Source: Sambucus nigra
Lineage: Eukaryota; Streptophyta; Magnoliopsida; Dipsacales; Adoxaceae
Assembly (NCBI GenBank): GCA_949130495.1
Contig: OX422213.1
Span: 540,501,467-540,565,466 of the forward strand
Reading direction: 5' to 3'
DNA: 64,000 nucleotides
Position numbers and translations under genes: made by a program. The notes under the pieces are model-generated. The model ran no database searches. It had not been told where the DNA came from and saw only the letters and a list, made by a program, of their open reading frames with translations. Below, piece by piece: positions 33,467-45,462 of this stretch; position 1 is the first letter of the stretch; the number at the start of each line of letters is the position of its first letter.

Positions 33467-33876
33467 AACCCCCTGCCACGGACAATTGTTCTATTTTTAG
33501 AAAAAATTAAAATGTTAATTCGGGGATTGAATTAAATATCAGGGGACAATTGTAAACTTCTGAAAAATATATGAATTGAGACGGTGGGTTAAAATTATAT
33601 ATGATTTATTGGGAATGCAAATAGTAATAGATGAGAACAATTTTATTCGAAAATTAATAATGGAATTTGGATGAAAATTCAAAAATGTAGGGATGCGGGT
33701 TGAGTGAAACTAATACGTATCAAGAAATTTATATGATGAGATTTAAATAATTAAATTAGTGAATGATTAATTAATTATGGATATGAACAATATTGTGAAA
33801 ATAGTTTATATGTGCCACGAGTGATAGACATGATTAAATGGAATTTTTAGAAATATATATACGGGCACAGAGACAG

Positions 33877-33928
<52 letters not shown>
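33877..33928. repeat. (TA)n(TG)n microsatellite in gypsy LTR-1
   Basis: About 10 TA then about 16 TG repeats, at the LTR position corresponding to 45386-45460. Confidence 0.95.
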
Positions 33929-33929
<1 letters not shown>

Positions 33930-34247
33930 ATGATATAATTAATTAAACATACCACTCTACGGGTGCTATTAATGGAGGTTGCGTGATGTGGGGGTTCTCC
34001 GTGGTGAGTGAAAGCAGGCTAAGTATCGACCTCAGATCATAGTGCCATGCATACCTGATAAAATTAGAGTCGAGTGAGATAATGTTGGTATGGTTATAAT
34101 CATTGTATCATAACTATGATCGCCTCCAATATATTTTATTTTTGGGTACGGTAGGCGATTTTCTCCCGATATTTCCATGGTGAGGAAGTATTGTCCTGAA
34201 GAATAGCACACTAGATAACCGTATCTTAGGGAGTTTTATCTCGGAGG

Positions 34248-35315
34248 TGTAAGGACATATTTTTATAAATATCCGGGGTAGAATCTAGGATTTTTCTATT
34301 TTCCCTAGATCACAGTTTGTATGTCTGATACCGTTACATTTGGCACGTCATCACGATCATCCACGATGACCTTTATTCGAATCCATGCATCTATCATCTT
34401 CACGTGAATCATTGCTATATGCTACGTACTGCTAAACCGTTTCCCACAACTCCACGACTCATTATCAGTAAAATGATTAATTGGAATTGTTTATATTTGC
34501 ATAAATATTTGGGAATTTTCTAGAAAATATTTTCTGAAGTCTAAATTTTTTTTTTATCAAAATGCATAATATTTTCTATGCAGAAACGGATTTTTTTCCA
34601 TAAGCGTGCTCGCTCAAATAACATAGCCTATCGTTCGCGCAAGATCAACATGTTGCGCAATCTCGTTCGAACGACAGCTGTCCTCGTTCGCGCGCCATGC
34701 TATGTCGTTCGAACGACACCGCCGACCTCTATTTTTGTGCCACTTTCTGTCACTTTCCACTCGAGTGTTCAAACTTTCTTTTCATCCCACTTTGAGAAAA
34801 ATCCGACCAGAATCTGCTCAATTAATGAGACTTCACTTTTTTAGGCTTTAAGCCTCTTTATAAGCAAATGCCTTCCCATTCATTTTGTGTAGATGTTTAA
34901 AACCTTCAAAGAATCATTCATACTCATTTTGGAGTATTTTGTGGAGAAGTCGGTCCCTTCTTCATTACTGTCTATCTCGAATTCTTGCGAGAGATTCCAG
35001 CCGACGACATTGGAACCAACACCTACGGGTATTTTTGTGTGTCACACTTATTTTCATTATAATCCGTGTAACCGTTCTTTACAAATTATAGTGAAAATAG
35101 TATGGTTTTGCCCTGCGGGGATTTTTCCTGATATTTTGTGTCACATGCTTTAATTAATTATGGGATGACACACGAACACACATAGGTGCATGTTTAGGGA
35201 CTGTATTTGTTTTTTTAAAAATAGACTCTTATTAATTAAGGTTTACTTGGAAACTTGCGAATAATTTTTATTTCAATATCACACACCGCGTGTTTGGTTA
35301 TTACTACCCTTTTCA
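34248..35315 (+). repeat. 5' LTR of the gag-only Copia
   Basis: Contains the TTCGAA palindrome array (34608-34714) and a TATA-like TTTATAAG at 34857-34864. It carries about 31 bp near its end (from about 35273, including ACACACCGCGTGTT) that the 3' LTR lacks. Confidence 0.9.
34608..34714. promoter_or_regulatory. Phased TTCGAA/TTCGCG palindrome array, 5' LTR
   Basis: Central hexamers start at 34612 (CTCAAA, decayed), 34634, 34666, 34687 and 34708, spaced 22, 32, 21 and 21 bp, i.e. about 2, 3, 2 and 2 helical turns. The core palindrome is GTCGTTCGAACGAC. The last centre is about 147 bp upstream of the TATA-like box. Confidence 0.75.
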
Positions 35316-35318
35316 AAT

Positions 35319-35330
35319 TGGTATCAGAGC
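35319..35330 (+). other. Primer-binding site (initiator tRNA-Met), gag-only Copia
   Basis: TGGTATCAGAGC begins four bases after the LTR end. Confidence 0.9.
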
Positions 35331-35426
35331 GGGTTGTTAATTTATCGCGTATTAATTTCTTCGCAAAATCGTGTGATGTTGATTTCGTTTGAAAAAATCA
35401 GTTTTGTGTTTATTCACGTTTTTTTT

Positions 35427-36810
35427 ATGGAACCTTCATTTAATATGATGCGAATTTTTGACAGGTCTAATTATGCCTACTGGAAAGCTCATATGAAAAC
35501 TTATTTAAAATCCATTAACGGCGTATTTGGTTTCTTTGTGAAAATGGGTGGATACCTCCCACGGTCACCGTTGATAATATCACCTCTATTTAAGACCCGT
35601 GTAAGTTTGGACAGAAGATGATTTTAAAATGTCTAATTTGAATTCCCGTGGTCTGAGTGATATTTCTGGAGCCGTCACTCCCGACGAGTTCCGCCGAATT
35701 TTGATGTGCACCATGTCTAAAGAGGCATGGGATGTTTTGAAACTGACACATGAGGGTAGGAACGCGGTTAAAGAATTAAAGTTACAAAATTTAGCCACCC
35801 AATTTGAGACTATCACCATGCCTGAGTCTGAATGCTTTGATAATTTTTATGCACATTTGTCGAACATTGTTACCATATGTTTTAATTTGGGTGAGGTGAT
35901 TGATAACACATGTGTCGTTAAAAAGATTTTGATATCGTCTCCAAAACGCTTTATTCCTAAAGTCACTGTTTTGAACTCATTGGGAAATTTGAAATCACTT
36001 AAGTTGGAAGAACTTGTAGGAGATCTTCAAACCTATGAGATTGACATGTTTCCCCAAACCATTAAGGCTAAGGATAGAGGTGTTTCTTTAAAGACTCATT
36101 TTAAGAAAAAGAAAGAAAAATTTTGTGAGTCCGATTCTGAGGGAGACTTTGATGATTTGGCCTTATTTCTGAAAATTTTCAAAAAGTTTCTCAAAATTTC
36201 TAAAGACAATTCTTCCAATAATAAGAGATTTTTTGATAAAAATAAAAAGAAAGGAAAGGCCAAAGAAAGAGGTGAGAGGGAAAAAGAGAGTGACTCAGAT
36301 GAGGAGTGTGAGGAGGAGTTTGAGAACGTGACTTGTTTTGAATGCGGGGGTAAGGAGCATAAGTCATTTGTTTGTCCTACGTGGCTTAGAAAGAAAGAAT
36401 AGAATGTAGCCATGCCCTCCACCCTTAGTGATAGTAGTGAAGGTGAGGGTGATAAGGCTAGTGGTGAGAATTTTGTCTCTTTTCCAAGTCGTGTCAGCAC
36501 ACCATCTTTGTCCCACAATAGTGCACACAATTGCGATAGTGATGATTTGAGCGCTTCAAGTGAGGGAGAATACGAGAGTGAAAGTGGAGATGAATATGAT
36601 CTCCAAAAGGAGTTTAGAGATTTTTACACCGAGACCTTGAAAACAAAGAAGTATGATAGAGTTTTAGGTCGTCGGGTTTTAGATTTGGAGAGAAAGTCTG
36701 CACATTTAGGTGAGCAGGTTAAGTTTTTGGTCAATACTTCACAAGATTTGATGGAGGTTTTTCATAAGTTGTCACCACCTTTTGAAAACCCCTCCGCACC
36801 TAACGATTGA
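35427..36810 (+). pseudogene. Copia-type gag (UBN2-like domain, CCHC knuckle, acidic tail)
   Basis: The ATG at 35427 starts MEPSFNMM followed by FDRSNYAYWKAHMKTYLKS, the usual start of plant Copia gag. The frame then shifts twice: ENGWIPPTVTVDN is read at 35540-35590, and VWTEDDFKMSNLN onward from 35605. The main part contains a UBN2-type domain (LSDISGAVTPDEFRRI, SKEAWDVLKLTHEG, ESECFDNFYAHL), a Lys/Asp-rich linker, and a zinc knuckle CFECGGKEHKSFVC (36334-36375). A TAG at 36400 is followed in frame by 136 more codons with an acidic Ser-rich stretch and a leucine-heptad region, ending at TGA 36808-36810. The acidic tail after the knuckle is known from SIRE-like and related Copia gags. Gag forms the virus-like particle; this copy needs two frame corrections and a stop readthrough. 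Confidence 0.88.
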
Positions 36811-38370
36811 GGTTTAACTTGTTTACTAGCATAGGATGATTTTCAAGATGCATTTTTTTTTGCCTATTGCTAGTATGTATCCTTTTTGTATAAATTTTTG
36901 TTTTTGAAAAATTTTGAAAAATACAAAAAGATTTTATTTTGATAAAATTTTTGAAAATCCAAAAAGAGTTTTTGTGTTTTGACTGCACTGTTTTTGGATA
37001 GACACTTAGGATGACCCAGTCACAACATCTTTCCATAATTTTCATGTGACTATTTGATAGTGTTTTGTGACAATATATCATGTCATCTTTGTGCTTTATA
37101 ATATTTGGAGTCATTAAGATGTAATTATGTGTTAATTCCTACATGTTTGACTCATGATTTCCTTTATTGCACACATGCACGGATTTGTTTGATTATTGTG
37201 ATTGTCTTATCACATATTGGTTGGGTGTTTTCACTTCAATCTTGTCCTTAAAACGAACCAAGCGTGACAAAACTGGATAAGAAAGGTGTGCATGTAAGAA
37301 CTGTTTGTGAGTTTGTGTGCTTTATTTGAAAATGGGGAAGGGCTACGAAAGGTTCATTTGTCCTTTGCGAATATTAAGCCACCGTTAAAATAGACCTAAA
37401 AAATTAAGGTATTTTATTATCCGGGTCCAAAGAGGTTAAAAGCGGCAGAATTTTTTTTAAAGGCAATAAAAAGAAAGACATGCCAAATATGGGCCAATTA
37501 GGATTTTGCACCAATTCTCCAAAGTTCGAGAATTTAGTTTATCACCTCTAAAAGAAAATATATTTGAGGGTGTTTGGTTGGAGATTTTATAACGGGTTTG
37601 CACGTCCTTGAAAATCTTGAAAAAGTGCTAAATAGTTTTGGACGTTATTGGTGTGGAAATCACTCTGACTTTGATTTGTTGATTTGTATAAGACGATGTC
37701 ATCTAAATTCAACAATTTTACACCTAAGGATTCTATTGATGTTCATTCGTTAAGAGTTCACGTATGCATCGTGCACATATGATTGATTGAGTTTATTTAC
37801 CTATCGAATGTGTTCACAACCATACATTCCATTTCATGACTTGGTTGTTTGATTTTATATCCATATTCTTTGTTATATATTTTGGGTAAAAAAAAATTTA
37901 AAAAAAAAGAAGAAAAATTTTGAAAAATTCAAAAATAGACGATTTTTTGTGACATTTTCCATATTTATGCTTCTCATATCTGTCTATTTGGGGACATCCT
38001 AAAAAGGGGGAGAATGAATTATGGGGGAGATGTTATGTTGATTTATCTATGATTTGCTTAATCTTAAATGATCTTTGATTTTTGCATATCATTATAAATC
38101 TAATTGTTGCCTGTCACGGGTATTTGTTTCATCTCATGTGTGCAGATACAAAGTTGATATCTATTTGATTGCACACCCTGATTAGAAAAGCTTTGGGAGT
38201 TTCTGAAGTGTTGAAAATTTGAAGATGTTGAAATTTGATTGAAGACATGTCATTTAGTGTTCTCAGTTTAAGGGTTTAATGGGGATATTATCTTATATGT
38301 CATTTGTTTTTGGGTGATTGCATAATTTGGATTTTTTATGTATGTATCGGAATAGACATAGGGGGAGATT
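36811..38370 (+). other. Non-coding internal region and polypurine tract of the gag-only Copia
   Basis: About 1.5 kb without pol motifs. Sequence near 36905 (TGAAAAATACAAAAAG) recurs at 49865. The end GACATAGGGGGAGATTT (38354-38370) is the polypurine tract directly before the 3' LTR. Confidence 0.75.
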
Positions 38371-39413
38371 TGTAAGGACATATTTTTATAAATGTCTGGG
38401 GTAGAATCTAGGAATTTTTTATTTTTTTTAGATCACAGTTTGTATGTTTGATACCGCTACATTCGGCACGTAATCACGATCATCCACGACGACCTTTATC
38501 CGAATCCATGCATCTATCATCTTAACGTGCATCATTGCTACTTGCTACGTACTGCTCAACCGTTTCCCACAAATCCACGATGCATTATCACTAAAATGAT
38601 TAATTGGAGTTGTTTATATTTGCATAAATATTTGGGAATTTTTTTCGAAAATATTTTCTGAAGTCTAAATTATTTTTTTTATCAAAATGCAGAATATTTG
38701 CTATGCAGAAACGAACTTTTTATTTAGTAAGAGTGCTCGCTCAAACGACATAGCCTGTCGTTTGCGCGAGATCAGCATGTCGCGTGATCTCGTTCGAACG
38801 ACAGCTGTCCTCGTTCGCGCGACATGCTATGTCGTTCGAACGACGACGCCGACCTCGATTTTTGTGCCACTTTCTATCATTTTCCACTCGAATGTTCAAA
38901 CTTTATTTTCATCCCACTTTGAGTAAAATCCGGCCAGAATCTTCTCAATTAATGAGACTTCACTTTTTTAGGCTTTAAGCCTCTTTATAAGCAAATGCCT
39001 TCCTCTTCATTTTGTGTAGATGTTTAAAACCTTCAAAGAATAATTCTTACTCATTTTGGAGTATTTTGTGGAGAAGCCGGTCCCTTCTTCATTGTTGCCC
39101 ATCTAGAATTATTGCTGGAGATTCCAGCCGACGACATCGGAACCGACACCTGCGGGTATTTTCGTATGTCATACTTATTTTCATTATAATCCGTGTAACC
39201 GTTCTTTACAAATTATAGTGAAAATAATATGTTTTTGCCCTGCGGGGATTTTTCTTGATATTTTGTGTCACATTGTTTAATTAATTATGGGATGACACCC
39301 TCACACACGTAGGTGCATGTTTAGGGACTGTATTTATTTTTTTTTAAAATTAGACTCTTATTAATTAAGGTTTACTTGGAAACTTGCGAATAATTTTTAT
39401 TTGACCCTTTTCA
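38371..39413 (+). repeat. 3' LTR of the gag-only Copia
   Basis: 1043 bp, collinear with 34248-35315 apart from the missing 31 bp. Palindrome hexamers start at 38740, 38761, 38793, 38814 and 38835 (spacings 21, 32, 21, 21). TATA-like TTTATAAG is at 38984-38991. Confidence 0.9.
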
Positions 39414-40353
39414 GGAGGGATGATGGGTTTACGTATATAGTGAGTGATATATATATGTGTATTAAGATGTGAATATTCTGTATATTAATGTGAAGAAGTA
39501 TACACGACTTAAACCTTAAGTGTGAATAATGTTTAATTGACTAGTGAAATTTAATGACTTTAATTAATAGATTGTGATTGAGGATTATAATTATTAATGA
39601 TAATTGGAATTAATTTGCTAAAATACCGGTGATGGGATAGCGTATAGAATTAGGGATGGTATGGGACTAGTTGGGCGGGTATCATAACTAGGCGATTAAA
39701 ATGCAAACGTTAGGTGTGCACTTTAGATGAGAGGTGAGTAATGTCTCAAGAGAGTGTGACACCAATTTAAAATTTGGAAGAATTGGCTTAATTAATGATG
39801 CATTTTAATTACTTGCGAAATATTTTCTAAAAGGTTTTTGGGCGCTGAACCGTGTCAAAGCTACTTTCAAAACCGTTTAGGTGTCCAGCCACAGGGATGC
39901 CAAGCTTGATCGTTCTCTCGGGTGCCAGAGCTGCAACAATTGTGGATGTTGCAGGATATTGTTATTGTCGTTTCTTTCATCGCATTCTAGAGAGGGTCAG
40001 TTTTATTTTCAGGCTTTTTACCTAATTTCAACGGTTTATTTTATTTCATTTTATTTGGAATTGTTACATAGTTATTATTTCAACCGATGGGTTATTCGAT
40101 TAAGGATGTGGCATGTAATAGACTTATATTTCAAATTTATATTGTTACTGTTGATATACTTTAGTTGTTTAACTAAATCATGGGTTGGGATGTTGTTGCT
40201 AATAAATATTAAAATTGACACTCGACTTAATTTAATAATAGGTGGTTAGTAGTTAAAATATTTCGACAGTGATGCTATGAATGAGCCAAATGAAATTCCT
40301 ATTTTATTTTAATAAGGGCTGGCTAACCGTTATTTTAATAACAGGGTGTTACA

Positions 40354-43300
40354 AATGGTATCAGAGCATCAGGTTCTAGAGTCCTTAGGATATGTGCGAC
40401 CTTATTACGTTTTCTCCCGTAACATTCTTTGATGTAAAGCCCTATTCTTAGGACTATCGATTCCTATCGCGATTTACATTCTCTTGCTATTGTGTATAAT
40501 TGAAGTGAATCTTATACGAGTTCGGTTGGGTTGTGTATGTTGAACAATGGAGGACAACCAATATGGGCCATTAGGAAGACTACCAGATGAGAGGCTTAGT
40601 CAAAGTCATTGACTATTATGGAAATGGTGGTCATATTAGAAGTCACTACTATTATTACTCGAGCGGATACTGCTGTGATGACTGCTCGAGCATATAGTTT
40701 CCCCAAATATTACAACTACAGATGGTAGTGCCAATTCAAACTCACCCAATGTAGACGATATGGGAGTGCAGTGACACTCAGGATTAAATTTTGGTTAATT
40801 TTAAGGCTCATAGGAACAATGTTGTAGTGATGGGAATTAGTCCGCACATGAGAGAAGATATATACTAGAAAGTGTTGAGAGATTTGGGGTGTAGTTTGAC
40901 CACAAGTCCTTTCATTTGCTATTCAAATGGAGATGCGAAGGAAATTTCTGGACTTGTCACACGAGAGCCGTACGGGGGTCGAGTAGGAGGAAGAATTTAC
41001 TTGTTTAGCGAACTTCGTACCCGATGAGGTGGATACGAAGGCGAATAGGTCCTTAAGTTTGATGATGGACTCATGAGTAGAATTCACCAGCACTGATGAG
41101 AAATATGGCTTGGATAACTTATGCCATTATCGTTAATGCCGTATTGTTATTGTATTCATATCAACGCTTCCATGTGAAGGGAGCCAAAAGTGTGGGAAAG
41201 TCTAGCCAGCAGACTAAGGCTGGGTGTATCGGTGTTATGGGGCACCAATAGAGAATTTCCCAATAAGGAGACCCATTTAAAAGATTTAAATCAAAGGGAA
41301 TTTTGAGCGAGTGATGGTGGATTTAGACAAGGCCATGAATTCCCTAGAGCAAGAAGGGCTAAGGTAACAATGACTGTGTCCAACAGGGCCAGTGACCAGG
41401 GAAACCTGACATGAATAGTGGGGCTAGAGATAAGGGGATTACACAGAGGGTAACTTTATATGTGGAAATCAGGACCACATGCGTCAATTGTGTCCGAAAA
41501 GAGATAAGGGACAGGAGCAGGGTGCCTAGCAGGGGAAAATGTTACAATAGTATTGGTGTAGTGTAGACGTGAATACTACGTATAAGAACCATTTAAACAG
41601 CCAGAGACATTGGCAATCAAAAGTATAAATTTTATCCACGGCTAGATAGGATAGATACGAGTGCGTAATAGTATTTGGGTTAGCACCAGATTTCCGCGTG
41701 AGTCGGGCTTAGTAGATGTATTGTTAATATCACTATTGAGTGTATATATTTACCGTCGGGTAGTGGGACTCTCTATAGTTCCATCAGCAGGAGAGGATAT
41801 GATTTTGTAGATTTTATCATTTTAAGGACATATTATGCAAGTATGATGTTATCCTAAGTATGAACTGGTTAGCGATGGGTTGAGCAATAGTGGACTATTA
41901 TAGTGAGGCTATCGTGTTTGCTGTTCCAGGGTAGGATGTGTTGTTTTCACGATATTTTACCTGAAAGAGGGTTGAGTTGCATATATATTATATTGAAATG
42001 GAGACTTTGGAGAATATAATTGTCTTGTTATATTCTATTCCCACGAATAGGGACTATACTAATGTGCTTTAAGGGATATCGAGTTTTCAGTTGAGCAGAG
42101 ATATTTAGCTCGTTATTGAAATAGCGTTGAATACTTAGTGATTGTACGAGCGCAATATTATAAGACTCCTTTAGAAATGTGAGAGTTGAGGATTAGACTT
42201 GTACATCTGGGAATAGGATTTTGGGGTCTCGTTAATGTGTGTTTGGGAAAAGGATCTCGATAACCCATAATGTCAAGTGATAGGGCACTGAGGAAATTCT
42301 TTGGTTCGATTTCAATTACATGACGTTCCATGTATGACCCTTAATAAACATAGAGAACTGGGAGACGTTGCTGGATTCTAGGGAATCGATTTTAAATGTT
42401 AATCATGACAAGTGTGGACAAAACATTGTGCTGAGAGATATTATACGATATAAAGCCAATAGAACTAGGTAGCGTGATGTAGAAAGCATTAAGAATGTTA
42501 ACACCACTAGTGGATAGGTGGTAAAATCTTGAAGATATTTAAGTCGTGAGTAGTGGGGTCATCGAGAATACCCTTAGTGTATAGCCACGCCGAGCATGCG
42601 GGGCTGAGTTTGAAATAAAAATGTTATGTTTATGAAGTTTTTGCAGATGTGCACGAGATATAGGGTGTATGAGAGCCCTAGTTAGTTTGATTTTTATAGT
42701 CATATGGGATAAGGGGGATGCGGGTTATTGAGATTGTGTATCGGTGTGGAGTGAGACATAGTGAAATTGTCTCCAGGTGCACTGCTTGTGGATGGGAAAA
42801 AAATGGTCTTAGGTGATCCACTATTTTTTTTAATAATTGGTGATTCTAGTGACGGAATGGATAGGCAGAATGATGAAGTTCATTGTTGGGGTACTAATAC
42901 CATGAATAGGTCAAGATTCCCTTTGGGTTTGTGTGATTAGTTAGCCGAGGCGGAATAATTATTGCTAAATTGGGTGAGTTACATTGTCGGGTAACGTACC
43001 CAATATTTTATTTGAGCGAAGAAACGAACCGGCATGAGATGACGCCCAATAGTTGTTGTGAATCAGGATAAGATCCATAAGACCCACCTTTGATTGGGAG
43101 TATCAGGAGGCGATGGGGATGAAGTGCATTTTGAATAAGACAAGTTAGCCATATATCGAGGAGTAAACGACAAAAGTGACTAAGATGTTGAAGGGTGTGA
43201 GAGATGCGTAAGATGTTGAGGCTGGAGGCTGGAGGCCTAGTCGTTCGGCGTAGGTTTGGTTAAGGGTGGGTAAAATATATGTTCCACGAGTTGGGCATGA

Positions 43301-43840
43301 TTTAGAGTCTATCGATCAGGATTCAGATTATCGATGTTATTTTCATATAATTCATGAACATTGTAAGTGTTACGTCATCGGGGATCGAAGAGTTAAAGAG
43401 TGGCGTGAGTGGTCAAAAATTATTTTGGGGTCTCCCATGAAAGAGTTGTGTGATTTGGGTAAGAAGTAAAGTTATCACCTAGGGGAGTGGGGACTTTTCC
43501 AACATTAATATGATAGAGCCAGTGGAGTATAGGCTTCTCTTATTGGAGCATAGTTAGTGGATTTACGATAGGTTTGCATATCATTATATAGGTGAGACCT
43601 TACGAATGATAGAGTATAATGGTATGGAATTATTGGAATAAACTTGTCCCTAATCTTCGGCCTTAGCGAGTAGGCCTTCTGTCAGGATGGTATCACTAAT
43701 GGGTGTATCGCGGAGGTACCAAAATGTCGCCACGAGCTGATTATGAGTATCTTCGAATGTCATGCGGGTAAGGATCTGAAGTTCTTCGTACCGGGCATAT
43801 CCGAATTTCGTGGACGAAATTATTTTTCAAGGGGGAAGTA
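40354..43840 (+). pseudogene. Decayed gypsy gag-pol (internal region of the array)
   Basis: No long frame survives, but fragments appear in the canonical order. A gag piece EEFTCLANFVPDEVDTKA lies near 40985-41040. A zinc knuckle remnant, ICGNQDHMRQLC (first Cys lost), lies at 41450-41495. A protease-to-reverse-transcriptase linker YDVILSMNWLA lies at 41841-41873. An integrase tail with PVEYRLLLLEHS lies near 43518-43560. A C-terminal segment near 43800 (EFRGRN-type) is followed by a polypurine tract TTTTCAAGGGGGAAGTA (43824-43840). At 3.5 kb it is much shorter than an intact gypsy internal region, so large parts of reverse transcriptase and integrase are deleted. The orphan frame 43266-43469 has no recognised match. 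Confidence 0.7.
40356..40367 (+). other. Primer-binding site (initiator tRNA-Met), gypsy array
   Basis: TGGTATCAGAGC two bases after LTR-1. The copy after LTR-2 (46637-46648) reads TGGTAACAGGGC. Confidence 0.88.
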
Positions 43841-45385
43841 TGTAATCCCCCTAATTATGTATATATATATGGACATTTTTAAATTATGACACATGATTTA
43901 ATTAATCGAGAAATAAAGAAAAAATAAAAATATATTAATTTAAATTGAAATGAATTAATATTTATGTGATAATATATTTACTAGTGTGATACAATATATA
44001 AAATTGGATGTCAAATAATATTATGTCGTAAGTGAGTAAAAGCGACAGGACTTACTGATATCTTAATTGGGACACATTATATTAGGTTGAGATTGAAAAT
44101 ATTGATAAGTGACTCGGATGATAATTTCGACTGCACGTTCAATCCGAAATGGGTCAAAATAGTCCCAATTTAGTACCTTGAGGTTGTGTTTGGGTCTCGG
44201 GGGCTTTTTAGACTAGTTAGGATTAATTAAAAGTTAATTTGGCCATTTTTTGGTATGTGAAAAGACAATTTCGAGATTCTTACTCATATATTGAAAGGGT
44301 GAGTGAAAAAGAAAGGCCATTCTCATATTCTAAAGATTTAGTTGAGAGATACCAAGATTTAGCGAGAAAGTGAAGGGAATTAGAGAGGAAATACAAAGGT
44401 TTAAGCGAGAAAGTGAAGAATAACTCAAGAACACTAAGGGATTGAAGATTGGGGAAGGGATTCAAGGAGATTTATCATCCTCTTTATCAAATTCAACCAC
44501 TACAAACTATTAAGGCAAGTGATTATCTTGGAAAATAATTATGCTTTCAAATTTTGTCATATTAAAGTTGGAAAAATTATTTTTTATGGAATTCACATGT
44601 CAAACTTTGGGATTTTGGGAAATGATTATGCAAATTGATTTTGACATATGATGATGGAAATTTATGGATGAAGTTTGAACATGAAATTTTGGGATTATGA
44701 GTTTATATGTAGTGAAATTAATATAAAGAAAACTCATGATTGAATTTGTGATATAGCATGTAGAGATAAAATTAATCCCCATGAAAGTTACATATCTAGA
44801 TGATGATTATATGCAATGATGAGTCCCATTGATATAAAATCTATCAAGTATAATAGAGATTGAAACAAATTATATTGATGATAATTTTTTAGGTTGAAAT
44901 TGTCGAAATTTGGATTTGGAAAACTGAGATAGATTTTTGTGGGCGAACTAGGTCGCCCCATAGCCAAACCCGTTCGAACCCCCCACCACGAACAGTTGAA
45001 TTGTTTTTTCAGAAAAGATTAAAATGTTAATTTAGGGATTGAATTAAATATCCAGGGACAATTGTAAACTTCTTGAAAATATACGAATTGAGATGGTGGG
45101 TTAAAATTATTAGAGATTTATCGGGGATGCAAGTTATAATAAACGAGAAGAATTTCATTCGAAAATTAATAATGAAATTTGGATGAAAATTAAAAAATAT
45201 AGGGATGCGGGTTGAGTGCTAATACGTATCCAGAAATTTATATAGTGAGATTTAATTAGTTAATTTAGTGAATGATTAATTAATTATGGATATGAACAAT
45301 ATTGTGAAAATAGTTTATATATGTCATGAGTGATAGGCACAGTTAAATGGAATTTTGAAAAATATATATGGGTATAGATGTAGAA

Positions 45386-45462
<77 letters not shown>

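Larger units (their letters stand above)
34248..39413 (+). mobile_element. Gag-only Copia LTR element (TR-GAG type) nested in gypsy LTR-1
   Basis: LTRs 34248-35315 (1068 bp) and 38371-39413 (1043 bp) begin TGTAAGGACATAT and end CCCTTTTCA. The 5-bp target duplication is GGAGG (34243-34247 and 39414-39418), and LTR-2 of the array has a single GGAGG at the matching site (about 45775). The internal region (35316-38370) has a primer-binding site, a gag region, non-coding sequence and a polypurine tract, but no pol. This matches the class of terminal-repeat elements with only a gag domain. Protease, reverse transcriptase and integrase must come from another Copia element. Confidence 0.9.
30852..40353 (+). 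repeat. Gypsy LTR-1, interrupted by two nested elements
   Basis: Starts TGTAATACCCCG and ends GGGTGTTACA. Collinear with LTR-2 once 31983-33466 and 34248-39413 are removed. It shares with LTR-2 the block from about 30930, the microsatellite position (33877), the GATCGCCTCCAATA block and the CCAGCCACAGGGATGCC block. No phased palindrome array was found in it, only a single GTTCGAAC. Confidence 0.88.

Noticed and set aside
34578..35153. Frames in the gag-only Copia LTR that recur at 38687-39218
   Set aside because: They recur because the LTR is repeated; they cross the palindrome array and TATA region and match nothing.
36096..36530. Ser/Leu-rich minus-strand frame
   Set aside because: Antisense shadow of the gag acidic and lysine-rich region.
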